DNA of 21,251 nucleotides from Pseudolabrys sp. (GTDB lineage Bacteria; Pseudomonadota; Alphaproteobacteria; Rhizobiales; Xanthobacteraceae). The translations under genes and the position numbers were made by a program. Location of the stretch: assembly GCA_026125925.1 (NCBI GenBank), contig JAHCKF010000019.1, positions 1 through 21,251 of the forward strand, read 5' to 3'. Within the stretch, counting starts at the first letter, position 1, and each line of letters opens with the position of its first letter. Below the pieces are notes generated by a model. That model was not told where the DNA came from and did no database searches. It was given only the letters and a program-made list of their open reading frames with translations. Of this stretch, positions 14,605 to 21,251 are shown piece after piece.

Positions 14605-16502
14605 GCAACCTGACGCCGCGCCAGTACCTGATCATGCTGCACGACGTCATCGCGGCCGCCGCCGCGATCCTCGTCACGCTCGTCATGCGTTTTGATACTG
14701 ACGTCCTGCTCGGCAAGCTGCCCGGCCTCGAAGTGTTCCTGCCGCTGTTCCTGGTCTACGCCGCGGCGGTTTTCTTCTTCTTCAAGCTGCATCAGAGCAA
14801 GTGGCGCTTCACGTCGATCCCCGACGTGTTCAACATCGTGCGCGCCTCCACGGCGCTTGCGGTATCGCTGGTGGCGCTCGACTACGTGCTGCTGTCGCCG
14901 AATGTCTATGGCGCCTTCTTCTTCGGCAAGATCACCATCGTGCTGTACTGGGTCCTCCAGATGTTCTTTCTGGGGGGAGGGCGCATCGCTTATCGCTACC
15001 TGCACTACGCGCGCACCTTGCAGCGCGCTCGCATCGCTGACGCCGCGCCGACTTTGATCCTCGGCCGCACCGCGGACGCTGAGGTGCTGATCCGCGCCAT
15101 CGAGAGCGGCGCGGTCAAGAAGATATGGCCGGTCGGCATCCTGTCGCCGTCGCAGTCCGATCGCGGTCAGGCGATCCGTTCCATCCCGGTGCTTGGCGAT
15201 CCGGGCGACCTCGAGCGCGTCGCCGCCGATCTCATGTCGCGCGGAACGCATGTGACGCGGGTGATCATGGCGCCGTCGGCGATGACGCCTGATGCCAAGC
15301 CGGAAGCAATCCTGACTCGTGCACGGCGGCTTGGCCTCGCGCTCAGCCAGATGCCTTCGCTCGATGGCGGCCCTGCGGTGCAGCTGTTGCCGGTTTCGGT
15401 CGAAGACCTGTTGCTGCGGCCGAGCGCCAAGATCGACTATCAGCGGCTCGAAGATTATGTGAGAGGCAAATCGGTCGTCGTCACCGGCGGCGGCGGCTCG
15501 ATCGGCTCGGAGATTTGCGAGCGCGCCATCGCCTTCGGCGCCGCCCGGCTGCTGATCCTGGAAAATTCCGAACCGGCGCTGCATGGCATTACGGAGCGGC
15601 TGAAGACCGAACAGAGCGAGGCGCAGGTCTTCGACCGCATCGCCGACATTCGCGACCGGGCGCGCATCATGCGGCTGATCGCCGACTTCAAGCCTGACAT
15701 TGTGTTTCACGCCGCCGCGCTCAAGCACGTGCCGTTGCTGGAGCGCGACTGGGACGAAGGCGTCAAGACCAACGTGCTGGGCTCGGTCAATGTCGCCGAT
15801 GCCGCGGCGGCGGCCGGCGCTTCGGCCATGGTAATGATCTCGACCGATAAGGCCATCGAGCCGGTCTCGGTGCTCGGCGCCACCAAGCGCATGGCGGAAA
15901 TGTATTGCGACGCGCTCGACGCCGACCTGATGCGCCGCGCTGCAGGCGGCGCGCGGCCGATGCGGCTGATTTCGGTGCGATTCGGCAATGTGCTGGCGTC
16001 GAACGGCTCGGTGGTGCCGAAATTCAAGGCGCAGATCGAAGCCGGCGGCCCGGTGACCGTGACGCATCCGGACATGGTGCGTTATTTCATGACCATCCGC
16101 GAAGCTTGCGACCTGGTCATCACCGCGGCGACGCACGCGCAAAGCGATGCCGACAAGCGCGCCTCGGTTTATGTGCTCAACATGGGCCAGCCGGTGAAGA
16201 TCGTCGACCTCGCCGAGCGTATCATCCGGCTCAGCGGTCTCGAGCCGGGCCGCGATATCCAGATCACTTACACGGGCATCCGACCCGGCGAGCGCCTGCA
16301 CGAGATCCTGTTCTCGCGAGAGGAAGAGATGGCGGAGATCGGCGTCCCTGGCATTGTCGCCGCGAAACCCGTTCAGGCTTCGCTGGAGGAAGTACGCGCC
16401 TGGCTCGCCACGCTGGAGCAGGCGCTGGCGCGCAATGAGCGCGCGGCGATCTACAATGTGCTGCGCGAGGCGGTGCCGGAATTCCGCGGCGAAGCGGCCT
16501 GA
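14601..16502 (+). CDS. FlaA1/CapD-type membrane nucleotide-sugar 4,6-dehydratase/epimerase
   Basis: A 633-residue membrane-anchored polysaccharide biosynthesis enzyme of the WbpM/CapD type. Residues about 10-135 hold four hydrophobic segments, and 148-260 a degenerate first Rossmann-like domain. From about 290 there is a full SDR domain with TGGGGSIGSE (295-304), VFHAAALKHVPLLE and ISTDKAIEP (413-421), then VLGATKRMAEMY and GIRPGERLHE near the end. The SDR catalytic Lys is K429 and Ser is S414. The usual Tyr of YxxxK, already Met in WbpM, is Leu425 here. Translation is coupled to the glycosyltransferase by an ATGA overlap. It likely makes a 4-keto-6-deoxy or epimerised UDP-sugar for the same glycan. 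Confidence 0.9.
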   Translation: MSNLTPRQYLIMLHDVIAAAAAILVTLVMRFDTDVLLGKLPGLEVFLPLFLVYAAAVFFFFKLHQSKWRFTSIPDVFNIVRASTALAVSLVALDYVLLSPNVYGAFFFGKITIVLYWVLQMFFLGGGRIAYRYLHYARTLQRARIADAAPTLILGRTADAEVLIRAIESGAVKKIWPVGILSPSQSDRGQAIRSIPVLGDPGDLERVAADLMSRGTHVTRVIMAPSAMTPDAKPEAILTRARRLGLALSQMPSLDGGPAVQLLPVSVEDLLLRPSAKIDYQRLEDYVRGKSVVVTGGGGSIGSEICERAIAFGAARLLILENSEPALHGITERLKTEQSEAQVFDRIADIRDRARIMRLIADFKPDIVFHAAALKHVPLLERDWDEGVKTNVLGSVNVADAAAAAGASAMVMISTDKAIEPVSVLGATKRMAEMYCDALDADLMRRAAGGARPMRLISVRFGNVLASNGSVVPKFKAQIEAGGPVTVTHPDMVRYFMTIREACDLVITAATHAQSDADKRASVYVLNMGQPVKIVDLAERIIRLSGLEPGRDIQITYTGIRPGERLHEILFSREEEMAEIGVPGIVAAKPVQASLEEVRAWLATLEQALARNERAAIYNVLREAVPEFRGEAA

Positions 16503-16524
16503 CATCGTCGGTCCGGCGTGAGCC

Positions 16525-16549
16525 GGAACCACGCCGCGGATGCGCCGTT
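16525..16549 (+). promoter_or_regulatory. EcfG-type general-stress promoter in front of udgX
   Basis: GGAAC at 16525-16529, a 16-base spacer and CGTT at 16546-16549 match the alphaproteobacterial EcfG/RpoE2 consensus exactly. The GTG start of udgX lies 22 bases after the -10. A GGT-CCGGC/GCCGG-ACC hairpin (16510-16530, one bulged A) after the capD-like gene overlaps the -35. Confidence 0.7.
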
Positions 16550-16570
16550 GGCAGGAGCGGAGAGCGTGCC

Positions 16571-17191
16571 GTGTCCGAGGAAGAAATCGCTCCGATTAGA
16601 TCGTTGAAGGCGCTGCGCGGCGCCGAGGAAGCCTGCACCCGTTGCCCGCTGTACAGGGACGCGACGCAGGCCGTGCCGGGCGTCGGCGCGGCGCGCGCCG
16701 GCATCATGCTGGTCGGCGAGCAGCCAGGCGATCAGGAGGACCGACAGGGCAAGCCTTTCGTCGGCCCGGCGGGCCGCGTCCTCGATGAAGCGTTGGAAGC
16801 GGCCGGCATTTCGCGCGGCGATTGCTTCGTCACCAATGCCGTCAAGCATTTCAAGTTCGAGCGGCGCGGCAAGCGGCGGCTGCACAAGCGGCCGGGCGCT
16901 TACGAGATCGATCGCTGCCACATTTGGCTCGACACCGAAATCGCGCTGGTGAGGCCGCAGCTCATCGTCGCGATGGGCGCCACGGCGGTTCGCAGCGTCT
17001 GCGGCAAGCCGTTGGCGATCAGCAAGATCCGCGGCCGCGCCATCGTGCTGCCGGGCGAGCGCCGGATGCTGGCCACGGTGCATCCATCCTACATCCTGCG
17101 CATCCGCGACGATGACGACCGGCACACCCAATTCCGAGCCTTCGTCGCCGACCTGAAGGCGGGTGCCCGGCTTCTCAAAAAGGCCGCCTGA
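16571..17191 (+). CDS. udgX: UdgX-family uracil-DNA glycosylase (covalent uracil-DNA binding)
   Basis: A 206-residue iron-sulfur uracil-DNA glycosylase of the UdgX branch. Seen: CTRC (C22, C25) plus C85 and C116 as candidate cluster ligands, GEQPGDQED (49-57), KPFVGPAGR, VTNAVKHFKF, the UdgX hallmark KRRLH (101-105) and HPSYIL (171-176). In studied UdgX proteins the His of the KRRIH loop (here H105) attacks the sugar and stays joined to the DNA after uracil release; Leu for Ile in the loop is conservative. The GTG start has GGAG 8 bases upstream, just behind an EcfG-type promoter. Action: capture or removal of uracil in DNA, probably under stress. Confidence 0.93.
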   Translation: MSEEEIAPIRSLKALRGAEEACTRCPLYRDATQAVPGVGAARAGIMLVGEQPGDQEDRQGKPFVGPAGRVLDEALEAAGISRGDCFVTNAVKHFKFERRGKRRLHKRPGAYEIDRCHIWLDTEIALVRPQLIVAMGATAVRSVCGKPLAISKIRGRAIVLPGERRMLATVHPSYILRIRDDDDRHTQFRAFVADLKAGARLLKKAA

Positions 17192-17208
17192 GTGGCGACT
17201 GTGCCGCT

Positions 17209-17234
17209 GGAACCGGAATCGGCGCCGGCAAGTT
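17209..17234 (+). promoter_or_regulatory. Second EcfG/RpoE2-like promoter, ahead of the 59-residue protein
   Basis: GGAAC at 17209-17213 is followed by 19 bases and TT at 17233-17234 (AGTT in place of CGTT). This fits the looser RpoE2 form GGAAC-N18/19-TT. It begins 18 bases after the udgX stop and lies about 65 bases before the small gene. Confidence 0.55.
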
Positions 17235-17297
17235 ATCCGTCCACGGAGTTTCAAGTGCCTGGCTGCGTGGGCGGCCATGGCCGGATGGAGAAATAAA

Positions 17298-17477
17298 ATG
17301 ACCGAAAAGCCGAAACACCACGCGGAGCAGGAGCGCCGCCGCATCGAGAAAGAAGAAGATCCCGTCGTCGTCAATTCCGACGAGAGCTTCCCGGCGAGCG
17401 ATCCGCCGTCGTTCAATCCCGGCACGACCGGGCCGAATGACGTCAAGGAGCTCAAGGACAAAGCCAAGAAGCATTAG
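17298..17477 (+). CDS. Small charged protein with SFPASDPPS motif
   Basis: A 59-residue, highly charged protein with no membrane segment or signal peptide. It begins MTEKPKHHAEQERRRIEKEE and ends in KELKDKAKKH, flanking a central DESFPASDPPSFNPG. The SFPASDPPS core recurs in small alphaproteobacterial proteins of unknown function. The ATG at 17298 has GGAG 7 bases upstream; the frame is open further 5' but overlaps udgX. An EcfG-like promoter lies just upstream and a strong terminator just downstream, so it can be its own stress-induced transcript. Function unknown; it looks intrinsically disordered. Confidence 0.8.
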   Translation: MTEKPKHHAEQERRRIEKEEDPVVVNSDESFPASDPPSFNPGTTGPNDVKELKDKAKKH

Positions 17478-17498
17478 CCGGTTAATCCGGAGTAACGA

Positions 17499-17533
17499 TA
17501 TGCCCGCGCCGGTTGGACCGGCGCGGGCATATT
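17499..17533. terminator. Strong bidirectional terminator
   Basis: A perfect 15-base stem, ATATGCCCGCGCCGG (17499-17513) and CCGGCGCGGGCATAT (17519-17533), with a TTGGA loop. It lies between the convergent small gene and the EAL gene and is followed by TT(G) on the plus strand, giving an AU-rich base of the stem in both directions. Confidence 0.85.
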
Positions 17534-17546
17534 TGTGCCGGTTGGG

Positions 17547-18755
17547 TCAGGGAATTTTGACGGGCTCGCGCAACGCCTTGCGGGCGAATTTGCGTGCCTC
17601 GGCCGGCTTGCCGAAGAAGTAGCCCTGGACGAGATCGAAGCCCAGTTCGCGCGCCATGATGAAATCGGCGCGGGTTTCGACCCCTTCGGCGACGGTGCGC
17701 ACGCCAAGCGTGTCGGCAAAATCCAGAATGCTGCGGCAGGTCGCCTGTTTGAGACGATCGTCGGCCGAGCCTGTGACGAAAGCGCGATCGACCTTGATTT
17801 CGACGAAGGGACAATCGCCTATGCCCATCAGTACCGGCCAGTCGGCCCCGACATCGTCGACCGCCATACCGATGTTGAGGAAGCGCAGTTGCCGCGCCGC
17901 GGATTTGGCCAGCTCGGGATTGGCCGCAAGCTCGCTGCAGTTGATTTCGACGATGAGCCCTTGAAAAGCCGGATGAACCGGCACGTGGCTGGCGAGCGTC
18001 TGCACTGCCACGGGATCATCGAAGAAGGCGAGCGGCAGATTGACAGCAATTTCGATATGGCCGTAATCGCCGACGAAGGAATGCCAGTCCCTCATCGCCT
18101 GAGTGACGACGAAGTCCGAGAGCGCAGTAAAATGAGGATCGTCGGCGTCGGGCAGAAATTGAGCCGGCGGCATGATGCCCCAGGTCGGATGGCGCAGCCG
18201 GATGAGGCCTTCGGTGCCCTCGATGGTGAGGGTGCGGATATTGATCTTGGGCTGGTACCAGAGTTCGAGCCAGCCGGCGCGCAGCGCCTGCACCGGATCG
18301 ATGGCCGGTGACGGAATCGGCTCGCGCGGCAGCAGGAAGCTCACCGCCTGGCGCAGGACGCCGTCGCTGAACGGTGTCGGCAGTAGCGGCAGGACCGAGA
18401 GGCCGATGGCCTCGCCGAGATCGAGCAACGCATCGACCATCGGCATGCCGGGCTGGGCGAAGACGAGAACGTGGCCCTCGAACCGCAGTTCGCGCAAAGC
18501 TTCGAGCGCAATGCCGCCGGCGACGCCACCATCGGAAAGCCCGAGCATGATCAGGTCGATCTTGCGACCGGGGATCAGTTCGGCGAGGTGCTCGGTGTTG
18601 CTGTCATCGGCGACGAAACCAATATCTTCCAGGGCTTCCCGGATAAATTCGCGCACATGTGGCTTGCCGTCGATGATCAAGGCGGACGGCTTGACGCGTC
18701 GTCGCCCAAATCCCTCGATCGGTGTTGCACTCCATAGCGTTTGTTCAATCAGCAT
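17547..18755 (-). CDS. EAL-domain protein with degenerate receiver domain
   Basis: A 402-residue cytoplasmic protein: a receiver-like domain (about 24-142) and an EAL domain (about 155-400). EAL domains hydrolyse cyclic di-GMP. The expected metal/catalytic residues are all visible: E182 (in EGL rather than EAL), N239, E270, D300-D301, K321, E357 and Q377. Loop 6, normally DDFGTGYS, is DDVGADWP, so activity is uncertain. In the receiver the phospho-accepting Asp is replaced (DLIMLGLS, G72) and only one acidic residue remains in the N-terminal pocket, so classical phosphorylation is unlikely. The start at 18755 has AAGGGG 8-9 bases upstream, which can be buried in a hairpin. It could be an active phosphodiesterase or a c-di-GMP sensor. 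Confidence 0.88.
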   Translation of the reverse strand: MLIEQTLWSATPIEGFGRRRVKPSALIIDGKPHVREFIREALEDIGFVADDSNTEHLAELIPGRKIDLIMLGLSDGGVAGGIALEALRELRFEGHVLVFAQPGMPMVDALLDLGEAIGLSVLPLLPTPFSDGVLRQAVSFLLPREPIPSPAIDPVQALRAGWLELWYQPKINIRTLTIEGTEGLIRLRHPTWGIMPPAQFLPDADDPHFTALSDFVVTQAMRDWHSFVGDYGHIEIAVNLPLAFFDDPVAVQTLASHVPVHPAFQGLIVEINCSELAANPELAKSAARQLRFLNIGMAVDDVGADWPVLMGIGDCPFVEIKVDRAFVTGSADDRLKQATCRSILDFADTLGVRTVAEGVETRADFIMARELGFDLVQGYFFGKPAEARKFARKALREPVKIP

Positions 18756-18758
18756 GCT

Positions 18759-18788
18759 GGTAACCCCTTTCGTAAGCAGGGGCTAACC
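18759..18788 (-). promoter_or_regulatory. Hairpin covering the ribosome site of the EAL gene
   Basis: On the minus-strand transcript, GGUUAGCCCCU (18788-18778) can pair with AGGGGUUACC (18768-18759) through about 10 pairs with one bulge and one G-U. The loop is 9 bases. This buries the AGGGG ribosome site directly before the ATG at 18755. Confidence 0.45.
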
Positions 18789-18911
18789 TAGGCACAGCAT
18801 GATCACCATGAAAGCCGTGTGCAATACTCATGCACGAGCAAAGATATCGTTATCGCTAATCTCTTCGATACGAGTAAAAATCTATTCGCATTGTCGGCGA
18901 TTGGGCGACGT

Positions 18912-19865
18912 TCAGGTGATGACGCGCAGCGGCTTGTTGTCGATAAACGCGCGAATATTCTCGACGATGTCGGGATAGAACTTGCGATAGGTTTGCTCGC
19001 TGACATAGCCGAGATGCGGCGTGATGACGACGTTGTCGAGCATGCGGTAGGGATGATCGAGCGGCAGCGGCTCGACATCGAAGACGTCGAGCCCGGCGCC
19101 GGCGATGCGCTTCTCGTCGAGCGCCTTGAGCAGCGCGCCTTGATCGACGATCGGCGCGCGCGCGGTGTTGATGAGGTAGGCGGTCTTCTTCATGCGGGTG
19201 AGATCGTCGGCGCCGACGAGGCCGCGCGAGCGCTCGCTGAGCACGACGTGGATGGTAACGATGTCGGCCTTGGCGAACAGATCCTCGCGCGTCGCATAGT
19301 CGACGCCGCCCGCCGCCGCCTTTTCCGCCGTCAGGTTCGGACTCCAGGCAATGACGTTCATGCCGAAGGCCTTGCCGACCGCGGCGACGCGGGTGCCGAG
19401 CTTGCCCAGACCGACGATGCCCAACGTGAGACCTTCGAGGTCCTGACCGATCGTGACCTGCCAAGGCGCGCCGGCCTTGAGGCGGGCATTTTCGAAGCCG
19501 ATCCGCCGGGTCAGTTCCAGGATCAGGCCGAAGACGATGCCGACCGTCGGGTTGCCGAAGGTGCCGGTGCCGCAGACGGTGATGCCGCGCTCGGCCGCGG
19601 CCTTGAGGTCGAAGGAATTGTTCCGGGCGCCGGTGGTAATGAGCAGCTTGAGGTCCGGCAGAGCCTCGATCACGGCACGGGGAAAGGGCGTGCGCTCGCG
19701 CATGCCGGCGACGATCTGGAACCCCTGGAGCTTCTCGATCGCCTCAGCCTGATCCCTGAAAGGCTCATTGAATACCGTCACCTCGACGTCCTGAGCGACC
19801 GGCGACCAGTCGGCGTATTTCAGCGCGACGTCCTGGTAATCGTCGAGAATAGCGGCCCGAAGCAT
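18912..19865 (-). CDS. D-isomer-specific 2-hydroxyacid dehydrogenase
   Basis: A 317-residue NAD(P)-dependent oxidoreductase that reduces a 2-keto acid to a D-2-hydroxy acid or the reverse. The nucleotide loop is GLTLGIVGLGKLG (G152, G154, G157). The catalytic trio is R236 (NTARAPIVDQG), E265 (FDVEPLP) and H284 (TPHLGYVSEQ). Serine (AWSPN) stands where NAD enzymes usually have Asp/Glu after the second strand, hinting at NADP use. I place the start at the ATG 19865 because AAGGA is 8 bases upstream; ATG 19871 and TTG 19883 are too close to or overlap that site. Close relatives are variously annotated as phosphoglycerate or hydroxypyruvate reductases. No neighbour identifies the substrate. Confidence 0.9.
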   Translation of the reverse strand: MLRAAILDDYQDVALKYADWSPVAQDVEVTVFNEPFRDQAEAIEKLQGFQIVAGMRERTPFPRAVIEALPDLKLLITTGARNNSFDLKAAAERGITVCGTGTFGNPTVGIVFGLILELTRRIGFENARLKAGAPWQVTIGQDLEGLTLGIVGLGKLGTRVAAVGKAFGMNVIAWSPNLTAEKAAAGGVDYATREDLFAKADIVTIHVVLSERSRGLVGADDLTRMKKTAYLINTARAPIVDQGALLKALDEKRIAGAGLDVFDVEPLPLDHPYRMLDNVVITPHLGYVSEQTYRKFYPDIVENIRAFIDNKPLRVIT

Positions 19866-19884
19866 GTGCATTTTCCTTCCCAAA

Positions 19885-19905
19885 CGCCCGGGCAGGGACC
19901 GGGCG
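19885..19905 (-). terminator. Possible terminator or leader hairpin before the hydroxyacid dehydrogenase
   Basis: CGCCCGG and CCGGGCG form a 7-base stem with a 7-base loop, followed on the minus strand by TTTG. It lies between the 65-residue gene and the dehydrogenase, so it could end the former or form a leader of the latter. The T run is short. Confidence 0.4.
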
Positions 19906-19955
19906 GCGCCACCTTAAGGGTGGACCGGGGAAAGGAAAGGGATTTGGCGTGCGGA

Positions 19956-20153
19956 TCAGTTCTGCTCGGGGCGGCGTTTGGCAGCGCAGGCCGGGCCCGG
20001 GCCGCGCATATAGTGGCGTTCCGGGTGGTAGGTGTCGAACATCAGGTGGGTGAGTTGGCGCCAGAAGCCGGCGGCCGAAGCGCCGAGTGACCAGATGGGG
20101 CGGTTCAGGATGCCCGCCGCGGAACCGGAGATGGCCAGGATTGCCCGACCCAT
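19956..20153 (-). CDS. Small hypothetical protein, 65 residues
   Basis: I do not recognise this family. The reading frame starts with ATG at 20153, has GAGGT 9 bases upstream, and uses G or C at about 85% of third codon positions, which argues strongly for a real gene. The N-terminal half (MGRAILAISGSAAGILNRPI) is mildly hydrophobic and may be a membrane-associated helix. The rest is polar with several aromatics (HLMFDTYHPERHYMRG). It lies 90 bases before the dehydrogenase on the same strand. The opposite-strand frame at 20032-20301 is treated as its shadow. Confidence 0.6.
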   Translation of the reverse strand: MGRAILAISGSAAGILNRPIWSLGASAAGFWRQLTHLMFDTYHPERHYMRGPGPACAAKRRPEQN

Positions 20154-20494
20154 GACACGTCAACCTCGAAAAGGAACGGGCACCATCGCCCGCCACCCTT
20201 GGTCGCTGGTTCGGCGGCCAAGGTTCATGCTGCGCCATCCTGGCGGTTCAGCTGTTAAAGCCCCGTTGGCAAACGTCGGCGCGGGCGAAAAATTGAGATA
20301 AATCTGGCGCTAGCCTTTCCAGACTTTTACCGCCCGGCGACGGCCCGGAGGGGGCAAGCCACCGCTTGCCCTGACGGGTTCCGATCGCTACATCGAGCCT
20401 AGATTTCCCGACATTGGGGTTGGCTGCGTGCTCGCGCGCCTCGCGACTTGCGCGCCGTGGTCAATTGGGCCGGATTTGAGGGGTTTTTGACGTC
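20154..20494. promoter_or_regulatory. Divergent 341-base intergenic region upstream of ettA
   Basis: No protein gene is supported. It holds TTGGCA near 20265 (5 of 6 to a -35) with AAAATT 17 bases later as a weak -10, and a perfect 8-base hairpin GGGCAAGC-CACC-GCTTGCCC at 20352-20371 that would lie in the ettA leader. The segment 20280-20330 is AT-richer. The promoter call is tentative. Confidence 0.4.
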
Positions 20495-21251
20495 ATGAAC
20501 GGACGCCAGTTCATCTACCATATGCAGGGCCTCACCAAGGCCTATCCGGCCGGCAAGAAGGTGCTGGATAACGTTCACCTGTCCTTCTACCCGGACGCCA
20601 AGATCGGCGTGCTGGGCGTCAACGGTTCCGGTAAATCGACGCTGCTGCGCATCATGGCCGGCATCGACACCGAATATTCCGGCGACGGCTGGGTCGCCGA
20701 AGGCGCCCGCGTTGGCTACCTCGAGCAGGAACCGCAGCTCGACCCCAACAAGACCGTGCGCGAGAACGTCATGGAGGGCGTCGCCGCCAAGAAGGCGATC
20801 CTCGACCGCTACAACGAGCTCGCCGTCAATTATTCCGACGAGACCGCCGACGAAATGGCCAAGCTCCAGGACGAGATCGACGCCAAGAATTTGTGGGATC
20901 TCGACAGCCAAGTCGATCTGGCGATGGACGCGCTGCGCTGCCCGCCGGACGACGCCGACGTGTCGAAGCTGTCGGGCGGTGAAAAGCGCCGCGTCGCGCT
21001 GTGCAAGCTGCTGCTCGACGCACCCGACCTCTTGCTGCTCGACGAACCGACCAACCATCTCGACGCCGAGAGCGTGAATTGGCTCGAAGGCCATCTGCGC
21101 AATTATCCGGGCGCGATCCTGATCGTCACCCATGACCGGTACTTCCTCGACAACGTCACCGGCTGGATCCTCGAACTCGATCACGGCCGCGGCATTCCCT
21201 ACGAGGGCAACTACACCTCGTGGCTGGCGCAGAAGCAGAAGCGTCTGGAGC
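20495..21251 (+). CDS. ettA: Energy-dependent translational throttle protein EttA, N-terminal part (3' truncated by window edge)
   Basis: ABC-F ATPase that binds the ribosomal E site and adjusts translation to the ATP/ADP ratio. The first 252 of about 550 residues are present. Seen: Walker [10 protein letters not shown] (41-49), the arm region between the signature and Walker A (about 90-145), signature LSGGEKRR (159-166), Walker [13 protein letters not shown] (179-190) and the switch His in THDRYFLD (212-219). The spacing, the [12 protein letters not shown] linker start and the [15 protein letters not shown]-terminus are those of EttA rather than Uup or Rli. The ATG at 20495 is preceded by GAGGGG at a slightly long distance (11 bases). 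Confidence 0.93.
   Translation, partial: MNGRQFIYHMQGLTKAYPAGKKVLDNVHLSFYPDAKIGVLGVNGSGKSTLLRIMAGIDTEYSGDGWVAEGARVGYLEQEPQLDPNKTVRENVMEGVAAKKAILDRYNELAVNYSDETADEMAKLQDEIDAKNLWDLDSQVDLAMDALRCPPDDADVSKLSGGEKRRVALCKLLLDAPDLLLLDEPTNHLDAESVNWLEGHLRNYPGAILIVTHDRYFLDNVTGWILELDHGRGIPYEGNYTSWLAQKQKRLE

Noticed and set aside
14544..16532. Long 662-codon open frame on the minus strand opposite the CapD-like gene
   Set aside because: Its translation is rich in Arg/His/Asp with no family motif, while the plus strand encodes a clear CapD-type enzyme. It is a GC-rich shadow.
20032..20301. Plus-strand 89-codon frame near ettA
   Set aside because: Arg/Pro-rich, no motif, and antisense to a frame with much better codon pattern and ribosome site.
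1..21251. tRNA, rRNA, CRISPR, phage or transposon features
   Set aside because: No cloverleaf, array of spaced repeats, integrase/transposase motif or terminal inverted repeats were seen on reading both strands.

Overview
The window is a high-GC chromosomal stretch, very probably from an alphaproteobacterium of the Hyphomicrobiales (Bradyrhizobium/Rhodopseudomonas/Pseudolabrys-like). The basis is strong G/C preference at third codon positions, a three-gene TRAP transporter, twin FCD-type GntR regulators, an EcfG-type (GGAAC/CGTT) promoter and the flavour of the protein families. No rRNA, tRNA, insertion sequence, integrase, phage gene or CRISPR array was seen. Both ends cut through genes: the 3' part of an RND efflux pump on the left and the 5' part of ettA on the right.

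Layout. (1) 2-1159: end of an RND permease. (2) 1144-7009: a divergent catabolic-looking module. The minus strand carries two tandem paralogous GntR/FCD regulators and an AroE-type dehydrogenase with an Asp that suggests NAD use. The plus strand carries dctP-dctQ-dctM and a divergent type II dehydroquinase. I read this as uptake and first steps of breakdown of a hydroaromatic acid (quinate/shikimate type), controlled from the 3452-3672 region. A terminator-like hairpin sits between dctP and dctQ. (3) 7016-8629, minus strand: a CynX/NimT-like MFS transporter followed by a FlK-like hotdog thioesterase. (4) 8749-10663, plus strand: a PPP-type metallophosphatase and a PF14907-type nucleotidyltransferase.

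(5) 10655-16502: a surface-glycan block around a divergent promoter region (12154-12559). The minus strand has a flippase-like membrane protein and a GmhB-like HAD phosphatase. The plus strand has a WecC-like nucleotide-sugar dehydrogenase, a DPM1-like glycosyltransferase and a FlaA1/CapD-type dehydratase/epimerase. (6) 16525-17533: udgX, the uracil-DNA glycosylase that crosslinks to uracil-DNA, behind a perfect EcfG-type promoter. It is followed by a second EcfG-like promoter and a 59-residue SFPASDPPS protein, then a strong bidirectional terminator. (7) 17547-20153, minus strand: a degenerate REC-EAL protein, a D-2-hydroxyacid dehydrogenase and a 65-residue orphan. (8) 20495-end: ettA.

The most useful leads are the divergent hydroaromatic module with its altered dehydroquinase active site and twin regulators, the probable stress-sigma control of udgX and its small neighbour, and the FlK-type thioesterase paired with an MFS transporter. 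Family assignments and residue equivalences come from memory of the families; no alignment or search was run.
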